From CAWCAW01 sp963714125 (lineage in GTDB: Bacteria; Actinomycetota; Acidimicrobiia; Acidimicrobiales; UBA8190): a stretch of 64,000 nucleotides of DNA. A program made the position numbers and the translations under genes. A model generated the notes under the pieces. That model saw only the letters and a list, made by a program, of their open reading frames with translations. It had not been told where the DNA came from and did no database searches. Each line of letters opens with the position of its first letter. Positions within the stretch are counted from its first letter, which is position 1. Shown here piece after piece: positions 41,908 through 49,895 of this stretch. The DNA is taken from positions 124,001 to 188,000 of the forward strand of contig OY970234.1 in assembly GCA_963714125.1 (NCBI GenBank). Direction: 5' to 3'.

Positions 41908-43098
41908 CTAGCGGGCCGGTCCCTCCGAGCCGCCGGTGGCGTCGCCGGGTGTGTAGGAATGCGCGCCGGTGCCGGCCAACTTTCCGCCCTCGACGATGAG
42001 GTATTCGTCGCGAATGGGCCGGTCTTCGAAGAAGCACTCCAGGATCTCGCGGGTGCCGGCCGCGTAGCGGGCTTGCGCCGATAGCGACGAGCCGGAGATG
42101 TGTGGCGTCATCCCGTGATGAGGCATGGCCCGCCACGGGTGATCGGGGGGTGGAGGCTGCGGGAACCAGACATCTCCCGCATACCCGGCCAGCTGACCGC
42201 TTTCGAGAGCGCGCACGACGGCATCGCGATCGCAGATCTTGGCGCGTGCCGTATTGACCAGGTACGCCCCCCGCTTCATCTTGGCGATCATGGCGTCATT
42301 GAAAAGGCCTTCTGTTTCAGGGTGGAGGGGCGCATTGATCGTCACCAAGTCACACACCTCCACCAGTGACTCCGCGTTGGGGTGAAACACGAGGCCGAGT
42401 TCCCGCTCGACGCTTTCGTCCAGACGGTGGCGGTCGGTGTAGTGCAGGTGGACGTCGAACGGCTTCATCCGCCGCAGCACGGCCAGCCCGATGCGGCCGG
42501 CAGCCACCGTGCCCACCGTCATTCCCTCGAGGTCGTACGAACGTTCCACGCAGTCGGCGATGTTCCACCCGCCGCGCACCACCCACCCGTACGAGGGGAT
42601 GTAGTTGCGGACCAGGGCCAAGATCATCATCACCACGTGCTCAGCCACACTGATGCTGTTGGAGTAGGTCACTTCGGCCACGGTGATCCCGTGATCGATG
42701 GCCGCCTGCAGATCGACGTGGTCGGAGCCGATGCCGGCGGTGACGGCCAACTTGAGATTCGGGGCCGCCGCAATGCGCTCGGCGGTCAGGTATGCGGGCC
42801 AAAACGGCTGGGAGATGACGACATCGGCGTCGACGAGCTCTCGTTCAAAGACCGAGTCGTGACCCTCCTTGTCCGACGTGACGACAAAGGTGTGCCCGAG
42901 GCCTTCGAGATACTCCCGCAGTCCCAAGCCACCCGACACGCTGCCCAGCAGCTGCCCGGGCACGAAGTCGACGGCGTGCGGGGAAGGTGCGCTTTGGCCC
43001 CCCGGGTAACTCTCGATCTTCGGAATGCCATGGCGCGGATAGGTCTGGGGATACCCGTCGACAGGGTCCTCGTAGAGCACGCACACGACTTTGGCCAT
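41908..43098 (-). CDS. fdh: NAD-dependent formate dehydrogenase
   Basis: This 396-residue member of the D-2-hydroxyacid dehydrogenase family is of the FDH type that oxidises formate to CO2 with NAD+. Diagnostic segments: AVTAGIGSDHVDLQAAIDHG, TYSNSISVAEHVVMMILALV, VRGGWNIADC, the nucleotide-binding GTVAAGRIGLAVLRRMKPFD, NTARAKICDRDAV with the catalytic Arg equivalent nearby, and GMTPHISGSSLSAQARYA. Length is that of bacterial metal-free FDHs. It implies formate as an electron donor or detoxification target. Monocistronic; a TetR gene lies upstream on the same strand. Confidence 0.93.
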   Translation of the reverse strand: MAKVVCVLYEDPVDGYPQTYPRHGIPKIESYPGGQSAPSPHAVDFVPGQLLGSVSGGLGLREYLEGLGHTFVVTSDKEGHDSVFERELVDADVVISQPFWPAYLTAERIAAAPNLKLAVTAGIGSDHVDLQAAIDHGITVAEVTYSNSISVAEHVVMMILALVRNYIPSYGWVVRGGWNIADCVERSYDLEGMTVGTVAAGRIGLAVLRRMKPFDVHLHYTDRHRLDESVERELGLVFHPNAESLVEVCDLVTINAPLHPETEGLFNDAMIAKMKRGAYLVNTARAKICDRDAVVRALESGQLAGYAGDVWFPQPPPPDHPWRAMPHHGMTPHISGSSLSAQARYAAGTREILECFFEDRPIRDEYLIVEGGKLAGTGAHSYTPGDATGGSEGPAR

Positions 43099-43194
43099 CT
43101 CCCACTCCTCGCATCGGTGAAGGAACCCGAGGGAGGATTCTTGCGCACAGCGGGCGGCGCCACGACACCGGGTGAGCCGCAGAGACGAAGGTGG

Positions 43195-43806
43195 CTACAC
43201 CTCGAGCACGCCGTGAACGGCGTTCTTCATCTCGGCCACGAGCTCCTCGGAGGACAACTCCGTAAAGGAATCGCCGGCAAAGACCATGGTTCCCATCATT
43301 CCGGCGAAGGCGAAGGCCATACGGAGCCGCTGCTGCACGGGGATGGAGGGATCGGCCATGGCGCTGCGCAGGACCTCCTCGAGGTCCTCGTGATCCCGAT
43401 TGTGAGTCTCGCTGTGCAGAGCCTCAAAGGCGCCCCGATTGCGCTCGTGCATGGCGATGAGCTTGCGGTTGGCGGGGACCATGTCGATGAACCCGTCGAG
43501 CAGCGCCACCCAGGACTCCAAGCTCGGTCCCTGAACGTCGAGCTCGACCAGCCGCCCGTAGGCCAGCTCATGGAGGCGCTGGTGCAGCGCCATGAAGATG
43601 TCGTCCTTGGAAGCGAAGTGGTAGTACAGCGCCGCTTTGGAGAAGCCCAGCTTCTCGGCGATCTCGCGCAGAGACGTCTTGTCAAAGCCCTTGTCCACGA
43701 AGAGATCGAGAGCGGTATCGAGGATGCGCTCCCGTGTGCTCTTGACCTCCTCGTCGCCGCCGGGTGTGCCTGGAGCGGAGATCGAGGCTGGTCGTGCGGT
43801 ACCCAC
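43195..43806 (-). CDS. TetR-family transcriptional regulator
   Basis: The start is taken as GTG 43806 because TAGAAT lies 7 nt upstream, as for other apparent leaderless genes here; longer starts at 43812 and 43842 are open, but the latter would place the operator inside the gene. The product is about 203 residues. HTH: RERILDTALDLFVDKGFDKT and KLGFSKAALYYHFASKDDIF. The C-terminal part is helical. It is divergent from a DrrAB-type exporter and separated by a palindromic GACCGGTC site, so it likely represses that exporter and itself. Confidence 0.85.
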   Translation of the reverse strand: MGTARPASISAPGTPGGDEEVKSTRERILDTALDLFVDKGFDKTSLREIAEKLGFSKAALYYHFASKDDIFMALHQRLHELAYGRLVELDVQGPSLESWVALLDGFIDMVPANRKLIAMHERNRGAFEALHSETHNRDHEDLEEVLRSAMADPSIPVQQRLRMAFAFAGMMGTMVFAGDSFTELSSEELVAEMKNAVHGVLEV

Positions 43807-43813
43807 TCCCACA

Positions 43814-43838
43814 ATTCTACTTGACGACCGGTCAGTAT
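43814..43838. promoter_or_regulatory. TetR operator/promoter: GACCGGTC palindrome with overlapping minus-strand -10
   Basis: The palindromic core GACCGGTC (43826-43833) is flanked by imperfect arms (TTGAC...AGTAT). On the minus strand TAGAAT (43819-43814) lies next to it. Both divergent units could be controlled from this site. Confidence 0.5.
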
Positions 43839-43997
43839 GCACTTACCATGCGGCAAGTAAGTCCTATTCTTTTCAGTGGTCCGGGGCTCCGTCCGAGGCA
43901 AGAGGTCGCCCGTCCTCCGGTTTCCCCATCGGGCTGCTCGACAGCCAGGACCGAGACCACCAGAACCCACCACGGCGTACGAGAGCAAGGCGAGGCC

Positions 43998-44999
43998 ATG
44001 ACCGACACTCCGATGATCGAAGCTCACGGGCTGACCAAACGCTACGGAAAGGTGGTGGCGCTGGGCGGCATCGACCTGGAGGTGCCCACCGGGTCCATCC
44101 TGGGCGTGCTCGGGCCCAATGGGGCTGGCAAGACCACCGCGGTGCGCATCCTCACCACACTGGCCAAGCCCGACGAAGGGCGCGCCACTGTGGCTGGTTT
44201 CGACGTGGTGTCCCAAGCCGCCATGGTGCGACGTCATATCGGGGTCACCGCCCAGGACGCCACCCTCGACGACCTGCTGACGGGCCGCCAGAACCTCGTC
44301 ATGGTGGGCGAGCTCAGCGGGCTGCGACGATCACAGGCCAAGGTCCGAGCCTCGGAGTTGCTCGAGCAGTTCAGCCTCACCGACGCCGGCGACCGCGTCC
44401 TCAAGACCTACTCCGGTGGCATGCGGCGGCGGCTCGACCTCGCTGCCGGACTCACCACCCGTCCCCCCGTGCTGTTCCTCGACGAGCCCACCACGGGGCT
44501 CGATCCCACCAGCCGGTTGAACGTGTGGGGCGTCGTGCGCGACCTCGTGTCCGCCGGTCTCACGCTGCTTCTCACAACGCAGTACCTCGACGAGGCGGAC
44601 TACCTCGCTGATCGCATCGTGGTGATCGACCACGGACATGTCATCGCCGAGGGCAGCTCGCAAGAACTCAAGGAACAAACCGGTGGAGCCACCTTGGAGG
44701 TGACCCTCACCTCGCCGCAGGGGCAAGCCATCGATGCGCTGGCGCCCTACGTCGAGGGGCAGGTGCACGTGAGCCACGACGGCCGCCGGCTGCGAGCACC
44801 GGTGCGCAAAGCGGCCGGGTTGGCCACGACCGTGGTGCGGGCCCTTGACGCGGCGGGGGTTCTCGTCGATGACGTCGAGGTCCACCAACCGTCTCTCGAC
44901 GACGTGTTCTTCGCCTTGACGGGCCGGGGCGCCGAAGAACAGTCGGAAGCCGACGTCGACGTGCCCGCTGAGCACGAATTGCAAGGAGCGTCCCGATGA
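43998..44999 (+). CDS. ABC transporter ATP-binding protein, DrrA-like
   Basis: ATG 43998, preceded by AAGGCGAGG, gives 333 residues; the long upstream open frame is not supported. It has Walker A GPNGAGKTTA, signature TYSGGMRRR, Walker B VLFLDEPTTGLDP and the H-loop TTQYLDEA (His replaced by Gln, as in many DrrA proteins). The C-terminal domain ends QPSLDDVFFALTG. The stop overlaps the permease ATG. Divergent TetR regulator upstream. Related to, but distinct from, the exporters at 6.7 and 39 kb. Confidence 0.9.
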   Translation: MTDTPMIEAHGLTKRYGKVVALGGIDLEVPTGSILGVLGPNGAGKTTAVRILTTLAKPDEGRATVAGFDVVSQAAMVRRHIGVTAQDATLDDLLTGRQNLVMVGELSGLRRSQAKVRASELLEQFSLTDAGDRVLKTYSGGMRRRLDLAAGLTTRPPVLFLDEPTTGLDPTSRLNVWGVVRDLVSAGLTLLLTTQYLDEADYLADRIVVIDHGHVIAEGSSQELKEQTGGATLEVTLTSPQGQAIDALAPYVEGQVHVSHDGRRLRAPVRKAAGLATTVVRALDAAGVLVDDVEVHQPSLDDVFFALTGRGAEEQSEADVDVPAEHELQGASR

Positions 45000-45850
45000 C
45001 AACCGCCACCATGACGACGACGCTGCCGAAGCCGGCCGGCACGTCCCCGTGGACCCGGTTGCGCTCGGTCCTGCACGACATCGTCGTGCTCACCCGACGC
45101 AATCTGGTCCACGTCCGGCGTGAGCCCTTGCAGCTTTCCGACGTCACCGTCCAGCCCGTGCTCTTCACGCTGCTGTTCATCTACGTCTTCGGTTCGGGCG
45201 TGCCCATCAAGGGCGGTTCCTACAAGGAGTTCGCACTGGCGGGCCTGTTGTTGTTGAACCTCACCACGTCCGCCATGGGCACCGCCGTCGGCATAAGCAC
45301 CGACCTCACCACCGGCGTGATCGACCGCTTCCGCGCTCTGCCTATGTGGCGCCCGGCGGTGCTGGTGGGCCGGTCCCTGGCTGACCTGTTGTCGGCGACG
45401 CTGTGCGTCTTCATCGTGGCCTTTACGGGGCTGGCCATCGGGTGGAGGCCCCATGGCAGCGTCGGATCGGTGATCGGCGCCTTGGGGGTGGCGCTGTTGT
45501 TCAGCTACTCGTTGTCGTGGGCGTGTGGATGTTTGGGCATCGTGTCGAAGGGACCCGAGAGTGCTCAGTCCATGGGACTCATCGTCTTCTTCCCACTGGC
45601 CATCGTGTCCAACGCCATGGTGCCCACCCAGGGCATGCCCGCCTGGCTCCGCCAGATCGCCGACTGGAACCCCGTCAGTGCGGTGACATCGTCGGTGCGC
45701 AACCTCCTCGGCAATCCCAATCCGTCCGCCGCCATCCATGTATGGCCGATGGAGCACCCGTTGCTTGCCGCGCTGGCATGGTCGCTGGCGATATTGGCGG
45801 TGTCCGCCCCGCTCGCCGCCCACCTCTACCGTCGCCGCACCACGGAATAG
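44996..45850 (+). CDS. ABC-2 type permease, DrrB-like
   Basis: This 284-residue protein starts at an ATG overlapping the ATPase stop. A cytoplasmic N-terminus (about 1-50) is followed by six membrane segments, among them VQPVLFTLLFIYVFG and LGVALLFSYSLSWACG. The ABC-2 signature segment MVPTQGMPAWLRQIADWNPVS is near residue 205. It is the membrane half of the exporter under the adjacent TetR regulator. Family exporters handle daunorubicin-like drugs or lipids. Confidence 0.88.
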   Translation: MTTATMTTTLPKPAGTSPWTRLRSVLHDIVVLTRRNLVHVRREPLQLSDVTVQPVLFTLLFIYVFGSGVPIKGGSYKEFALAGLLLLNLTTSAMGTAVGISTDLTTGVIDRFRALPMWRPAVLVGRSLADLLSATLCVFIVAFTGLAIGWRPHGSVGSVIGALGVALLFSYSLSWACGCLGIVSKGPESAQSMGLIVFFPLAIVSNAMVPTQGMPAWLRQIADWNPVSAVTSSVRNLLGNPNPSAAIHVWPMEHPLLAALAWSLAILAVSAPLAAHLYRRRTTE

Positions 45851-45861
45851 CCACCCGCTCT

Positions 45862-45867
45862 TAGGCT
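45862..45867 (+). promoter_or_regulatory. -10-like TAGGCT before DinB-family gene
   Basis: TAGGCT lies exactly 6 nt before GTG 45874, suggesting a leaderless transcript independent of the upstream exporter. Confidence 0.45.
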
Positions 45868-45873
45868 GCCGGC

Positions 45874-46353
45874 GTGCCCGACCAAAAGCCGCCCCGACTC
45901 GAGGGCGACGAGCGCCAGACCTTGCGGGCCCTCCTCCAGTACCAACGTGAGTCCATGGTCAAGAAAGTCGCCGACGTGGACGACGAACAGGCGCGGCGGG
46001 TGTTGGTGCCGAGCGGCACCACGCTGCTGTGGCTGATCACGCACATGGCTCAAGCTGAAGTGTCATGGGTCGTCCGACGATTCGCCGGTGAGGACGATGC
46101 CCCCGATGACACCGTTGGGGAGGCGAGCAGCGACACCATGGCCGGTGCCGTCGCCGCCTACCGCAGCACCTGGGCTCGCGTGGACGCCATCGTGGCCGCC
46201 GCCCCGAGCCTGGACGACCCATGCCGAAACCTGGGCGACGACCCGCCGGTCAATCTCCGCTGGGTGCTGATGCACCTCCTCGAGGAAACGGCCCGCCATG
46301 CTGGTCACGCCGACATCCTGCGTGAGCTCGTGGACGGGAGCACGGGCCGCTGA
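45874..46353 (+). CDS. DinB superfamily protein (DUF664-like)
   Basis: A GTG start gives 159 residues in a predicted four-helix bundle: LLQYQRESMVKKVADVDDEQ, a His-bearing LLWLITHMAQAEVSWVVRRF, and VNLRWVLMHLLEETARHAGH containing the last two metal-binding His. The three-His arrangement is that of the DinB/YfiT metal-binding family, whose members include mycothiol-dependent transferases. In an actinobacterium a thiol-transferase role is plausible but unproved. Cytoplasmic. Confidence 0.8.
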   Translation: MPDQKPPRLEGDERQTLRALLQYQRESMVKKVADVDDEQARRVLVPSGTTLLWLITHMAQAEVSWVVRRFAGEDDAPDDTVGEASSDTMAGAVAAYRSTWARVDAIVAAAPSLDDPCRNLGDDPPVNLRWVLMHLLEETARHAGHADILRELVDGSTGR

Positions 46354-46518
46354 CCGAGCTGCTCGAGCCGCTCGACGGGCCGGCGCCGCCCGGTTCGTTC
46401 CACATGGCCACCTGCTACCGTGGCATGTTCCCGAGCCCCTCGAATGTCGTGGTCAGGCTCGCAACGCAACGGCGTGGTGTGCTCGGCCGCTCGTGCTGCA
46501 ACCGAGGGGGAACAACGG
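46354..46518. other. Intergenic region upstream of tRNA-Asp
   Basis: 165 bp with no gene recognised; it should contain the tRNA promoter. Confidence 0.35.
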
Positions 46519-46593
46519 GGTCCTGTGGTGCAGTTTGGAGTGCACGCCGGCCTGTCAAGCCGGAGGTCGCGGGTTCAAATCCCGTCAGGACCG
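46519..46593 (+). tRNA. tRNA-Asp (anticodon GTC)
   Basis: The 75-nt cloverleaf has acceptor GGTCCTG/CAGGACC, anticodon stem CCGGC/GCCGG with loop CTGTCAA (anticodon GTC) and T-arm GCGGG-TTCAAAT-CCCGT. The discriminator is G and CCA is not encoded. It is 26 bp before tRNA-Phe, probably in one transcript. Confidence 0.96.
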
Positions 46594-46619
46594 CTGGGCC
46601 CGCGAAGCTATGGGCGCCG

Positions 46620-46695
46620 GGTCGGGTAGCTCAGTTGGTAGAGCGCGCGCCTGAAAAGCGTGAGGTCGCCGGATCGATGCCGGCCCCGACCACCA
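46620..46695 (+). tRNA. tRNA-Phe (anticodon GAA), with encoded CCA
   Basis: Acceptor GGTCGGG/CCCGACC, anticodon stem CGCGC/GCGTG with loop CTGAAAA (anticodon GAA). The T-loop ATCGATG carries A at position 54 where TTCG is usual. Discriminator A is followed by encoded CCA (46693-46695). Confidence 0.95.
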
Positions 46696-46751
46696 CTTCG
46701 CCGTTGGGGTGATGCGCCGTAAGCTCACCGCCTACGCCCACCCTCGAGTTC

Positions 46752-48059
46752 GTGACTCCCCCGGTCACCACGGGCCCCCGAGCGACACCACGCCCGAGCC
46801 CGCCTGGGCGCCCGCCGACGGGCCCTGTTCCGGACCTGGCCTCGCCTGGCGTCCGACGCCGGCGCGTTATCTGGGCGCTTGGCGTCGTGGTGCTGGGCGT
46901 GGTGGTGGGGTTGGCGGTCACCGGAGGCGGAGGTGCACGGCGCCCGGCCAAAACACCCGGCCACCACGGCACCCGTGGACCGGCCGCCTCCCCGCACGGT
47001 CTTAACCCTCGCCTCGACCCCGATTGGGATGGCGACGGAAAGGCGGTGACGTTCGCGTTCGGCGGTGACGTGCACTTCCCCGCCGGTACCAATCTCGGCG
47101 ACCGGTTGGCTGCCGACCCGGCCACGGCCCTGGGACCCACCGTCCCGCAGCTGCTCTCAGGCGCCAACCTGACCATGACCAACTTCGAGTCGGCCATTTC
47201 GGACTTCGGTTGCCCGGGAGCGCCATCGAAGCAGTTCACCTTCTTCGCGCCTTCCACCGCCCTCCAAGCCTTCCAAGGCGCACGGGTCACGCTTATCACC
47301 GAAGCCAACAATCACGGGGAGGATTGCGGACGAAACGGCCTCGCCAACTCTCTTCGAGCCGGACAGGAGGCCGCTTACACAATCCTCGGAATCGGCCAGG
47401 ACGCCGCCGACGCCTTCACCCCGTATCGCGTCACCATCGACGGCGAGAAAATTGCCATCATCGCCGCCACCCAGGTCATCGATGCCGATCTGCAAAGCGC
47501 CTGGACGGCTACCGCCACCCAACCCGGCTTGGCGTCGGCGTACGACGTCAACGATCTGGTCGCCGCGGTGGAAGCGGCCCGTCAGGTCTCAGACACCGTC
47601 ATCGTCTACCTGCATTGGGGAACCCAGCTCGACGCCTGTCCCAACCCCCAGCAGGAGCCCTTGGCCCAAGTGCTGGTGGCGGCCGGGGCCGACATCGTGG
47701 TCGGCACCCACGCCCACGTGCTGCTCGGCGGCGGGTACCTGGGCTCGGCCTACGTCGACTACGGACTGGGCAACTTCGCCTTTTACGACAACTCCCCGCC
47801 CGAAAACCAGAGCGGCTCGCTCGTCATCACGGCCACAGGGAGGCACATCGACGCCGTCACGTGGCGACCGGCGGTGATCATCAACGATCTGCCCCAACCT
47901 CTGACCGGCACGGCCGCGACGGCCGCCTTGGCCAGCTGGACCGCCGCTCGATCCTGCACCAACGTGTCGGCCACCCCCACGGCGCCGATTGCCACCGACA
48001 GCACCGAGACCTCTCCGGCTCCACCGGCGGCCGTCGCCAAGTTGTCGGTGGACAACTGA
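46752..48059 (+). CDS. CapA-family protein (poly-gamma-glutamate synthesis/metallophosphatase-like)
   Basis: A GTG start gives 435 residues. A Pro-rich cytoplasmic start is followed by one membrane segment (about residues 40-60) and an extracytoplasmic CapA domain (about 95-370). Motifs: TFAFGGDVHF, MTNFESAISD, ITEANNHGEDCG, VIVYLHWGTQ and IVVGTHAHVLLG, matching the metallophosphoesterase-like fold of CapA/PgsA. A Thr/Pro-rich tail ends the protein. CapA proteins are linked to polyglutamate or cell-surface polymer synthesis, but no capBC genes are adjacent, so the substrate is open. Confidence 0.87.
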   Translation: MTPPVTTGPRATPRPSPPGRPPTGPVPDLASPGVRRRRVIWALGVVVLGVVVGLAVTGGGGARRPAKTPGHHGTRGPAASPHGLNPRLDPDWDGDGKAVTFAFGGDVHFPAGTNLGDRLAADPATALGPTVPQLLSGANLTMTNFESAISDFGCPGAPSKQFTFFAPSTALQAFQGARVTLITEANNHGEDCGRNGLANSLRAGQEAAYTILGIGQDAADAFTPYRVTIDGEKIAIIAATQVIDADLQSAWTATATQPGLASAYDVNDLVAAVEAARQVSDTVIVYLHWGTQLDACPNPQQEPLAQVLVAAGADIVVGTHAHVLLGGGYLGSAYVDYGLGNFAFYDNSPPENQSGSLVITATGRHIDAVTWRPAVIINDLPQPLTGTAATAALASWTAARSCTNVSATPTAPIATDSTETSPAPPAAVAKLSVDN

Positions 48060-48513
48060 GCGCCACTGCGGCGCCACCGCGGCGCCACAGCGCGCCGATC
48101 AAGTCAGCTTCAGGAGATGGCGCGCCGATCGCGCCGCCACATGGTGGCGCGTGCCCGACTCCCAGGCCCGGTAAGCGAGGGCGAGCCTGCCCCGGTGGAA
48201 ACCGAGACGGTTGGCGCGTCTTGCACCCGGCCCAAATGGCGGCGTACCTCGGACCAGCCTCCAAGACCTGACACCGTTTGCTTGGTCCAACCGCACGAGC
48301 AGCTCGCCATCCACAGCCCGCGGCGGTGCTTGACCTTGGTGTTGTGGGGTCGCCGGCCTCTGGCTGTGCTCATCACCCGCTCATTGTGCTCACACGCGGT
48401 CGGTGGACACCATTCCGCCGTCGTGCACGCAGTCGGCCCCGTGTGACAAGCGTCTCGTCGTGAGAGGGTGTGGTCTCGTCGTTCGGACCTGCGACAACGG
48501 AAAGGGGCATGCC
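48060..48513. other. 454-bp region between CapA and reductase genes
   Basis: The left part (48060-48160) is rich in GGCGCC/GGCGCG palindromic words. The central part holds a candidate small minus-strand gene with a CSCGW motif. The right end must carry the promoter of the disulfide reductase; no clear -10 box could be chosen. Confidence 0.4.
48110..48373 (-). CDS. Candidate small CSCGW-motif protein
   Basis: ATG 48373 (GTG 48376 is adjacent) gives 87 residues. The N-terminal half, HNTKVKHRRGLWMASCSCGW followed by SGLGGWSEVRRHLG, resembles short actinobacterial proteins with a CxCGW motif and a downstream Arg/His helix. The second half is low-complexity Ser/Arg-rich and may be spurious. Unknown function; possibly metal-binding. 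Coding status is uncertain. Confidence 0.4.
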   Translation of the reverse strand: MSTARGRRPHNTKVKHRRGLWMASCSCGWTKQTVSGLGGWSEVRRHLGRVQDAPTVSVSTGAGSPSLTGPGSRARATMWRRDRRAIS

Positions 48514-49884
48514 ATGAGCGAGAGCGCTGAGGTCGTTGTCATCGGTATGGGCCCCGGCGGTGAAGACGTGGCCGGGCGACTGGCTGAGGCCGGCCTCGAC
48601 GTGGTCGGGATCGATCAGCGCTTGGTCGGCGGCGAGTGCCCCTTCTACGGATGCGTGCCCTCGAAGATCATGATCCGGGCCGCCAATCTGTTGGCCGAGG
48701 GCCGACGCATCCCGGGTATGGCGGGAACCTCCACCGTCACGGCCGACTGGTCGCCGGTGGCCACCCGCATCAGGGACGAAGCCACCCACAATTGGGACGA
48801 CAAAGCGGCGGTGGATCGCTTCACCGCCAAAGGGGGCCGCTTCGTCCGCGGTCACGCCCGGCTCGACGGCGCCCACCGTGTCGTGGTCGACGATGGACCG
48901 ACCATCGACGTGAGTAAAGCCATCGTGGTGAACCCCGGCACCGAGCCGTCCATCCCCCCCATCACCGGGCTGGCTAATGCGCCGTTTTGGACCAACCGCG
49001 ACGCCATGAGGCTCGAATCGCTGCCCTCGTCGCTGGCCGTTCTCGGCGGTGGGGCCATCGGCCTCGAACTCGCTCAAGCCTTCGCCCGTTTTGGGACCAA
49101 CATCACCGTCGTCGAAGCAGGGCCCCGGCTCCTCGGGCCCGGCGAGCCCGAGGCCAGCGCCGTGATCGCCACCGTCTTCGAGCGCGAGGGGATCGTGGTC
49201 CATACCAACGCCAAGGTGGTTCGGATCGAGCACTTCGGCCCGCGCTTTGTCATGTCCTTTGAAAACGGCGACGCCGTCATCTCCGAGCAGCTGCTCGTGG
49301 CCACCGGCCGCCACGTCAACATGACCGCGATTGGGCTGCACACCATCGGCGTCGACGAAAGCGCTCGGATCGTTCCCGTCGACGACCGGCTTCGGGTGGC
49401 CGACGGTGTCTGGGCCATCGGTGACTGCACCGGCAAGGGGGCCTTCACCCACATTTCGATGTACCAAGCCGGTATCTGCGTGGCCGACATTCTCGGCCAA
49501 GACGGTCCCCCCGCCGACTACCGGGCCGTGCCGGCGGTGACGTTCACCGACCCCGAGGTGGGCCAGGTGGGGATGACCGAGGCGCAGGCGCGCGCCGCGG
49601 GGCTGACGGTGCGAACCGGATCAGCACCGACGTCGGCGTCGGTACGGGGGTGGATCCACAAGGCCGGCAACGACGGGTTCATCAAGCTCGTGGAGGACAC
49701 CGAGCGCGGGGTGCTGGTGGGTGCCACATCGATGGGACCGACCGGCGGCGAGGTGCTCAGCATTCTGACCTTGGCCGTACAGGCGTCGGTACCGGTCGAG
49801 ACACTGCGCCACATGATCTACGCGTATCCCACTTTCCACCGGGGCATCGAAGACGCCTTGGCGGACCTGGACGCTAAGTCGTAA
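48514..49884 (+). CDS. NAD(P)/FAD-dependent disulfide oxidoreductase (dihydrolipoyl dehydrogenase/mercuric reductase-like)
   Basis: ATG 48514 (GGAAAGGGG upstream) gives 456 residues. FAD motif: VVVIGMGPGGEDVAGRLAEA. Redox-active pair: GGECPFYGCVPSK. NAD(P) motif: LAVLGGGAIGLELAQAFARF, then VWAIGDCTGKGAFTHISMYQ. The C-terminal dimerisation domain includes YAYPTFHRGIEDAL, where the conserved HxxxxE-type His is followed by Glu. This is a class I pyridine-nucleotide disulfide reductase; substrate may be dihydrolipoamide, mycothiol disulfide or another. Convergent with egtD. Alternative names cannot be separated without phylogeny. Confidence 0.88.
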   Translation: MSESAEVVVIGMGPGGEDVAGRLAEAGLDVVGIDQRLVGGECPFYGCVPSKIMIRAANLLAEGRRIPGMAGTSTVTADWSPVATRIRDEATHNWDDKAAVDRFTAKGGRFVRGHARLDGAHRVVVDDGPTIDVSKAIVVNPGTEPSIPPITGLANAPFWTNRDAMRLESLPSSLAVLGGGAIGLELAQAFARFGTNITVVEAGPRLLGPGEPEASAVIATVFEREGIVVHTNAKVVRIEHFGPRFVMSFENGDAVISEQLLVATGRHVNMTAIGLHTIGVDESARIVPVDDRLRVADGVWAIGDCTGKGAFTHISMYQAGICVADILGQDGPPADYRAVPAVTFTDPEVGQVGMTEAQARAAGLTVRTGSAPTSASVRGWIHKAGNDGFIKLVEDTERGVLVGATSMGPTGGEVLSILTLAVQASVPVETLRHMIYAYPTFHRGIEDALADLDAKS

Positions 49885-49895
49885 AACCTGGACTC

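Noticed and set aside
43764..43997. In-frame N-terminal extension of the third DrrA-like ATPase
   Set aside because: It crosses the TetR operator and promoter; the ATG at 43998 has a ribosome-binding site and the domain starts right after it.
48060..48160. GGCGCC-rich words after capA considered as a terminator or origin
   Set aside because: Palindromic hexamers are short and irregular, with no T-tract, DnaA-box set or extended stem.
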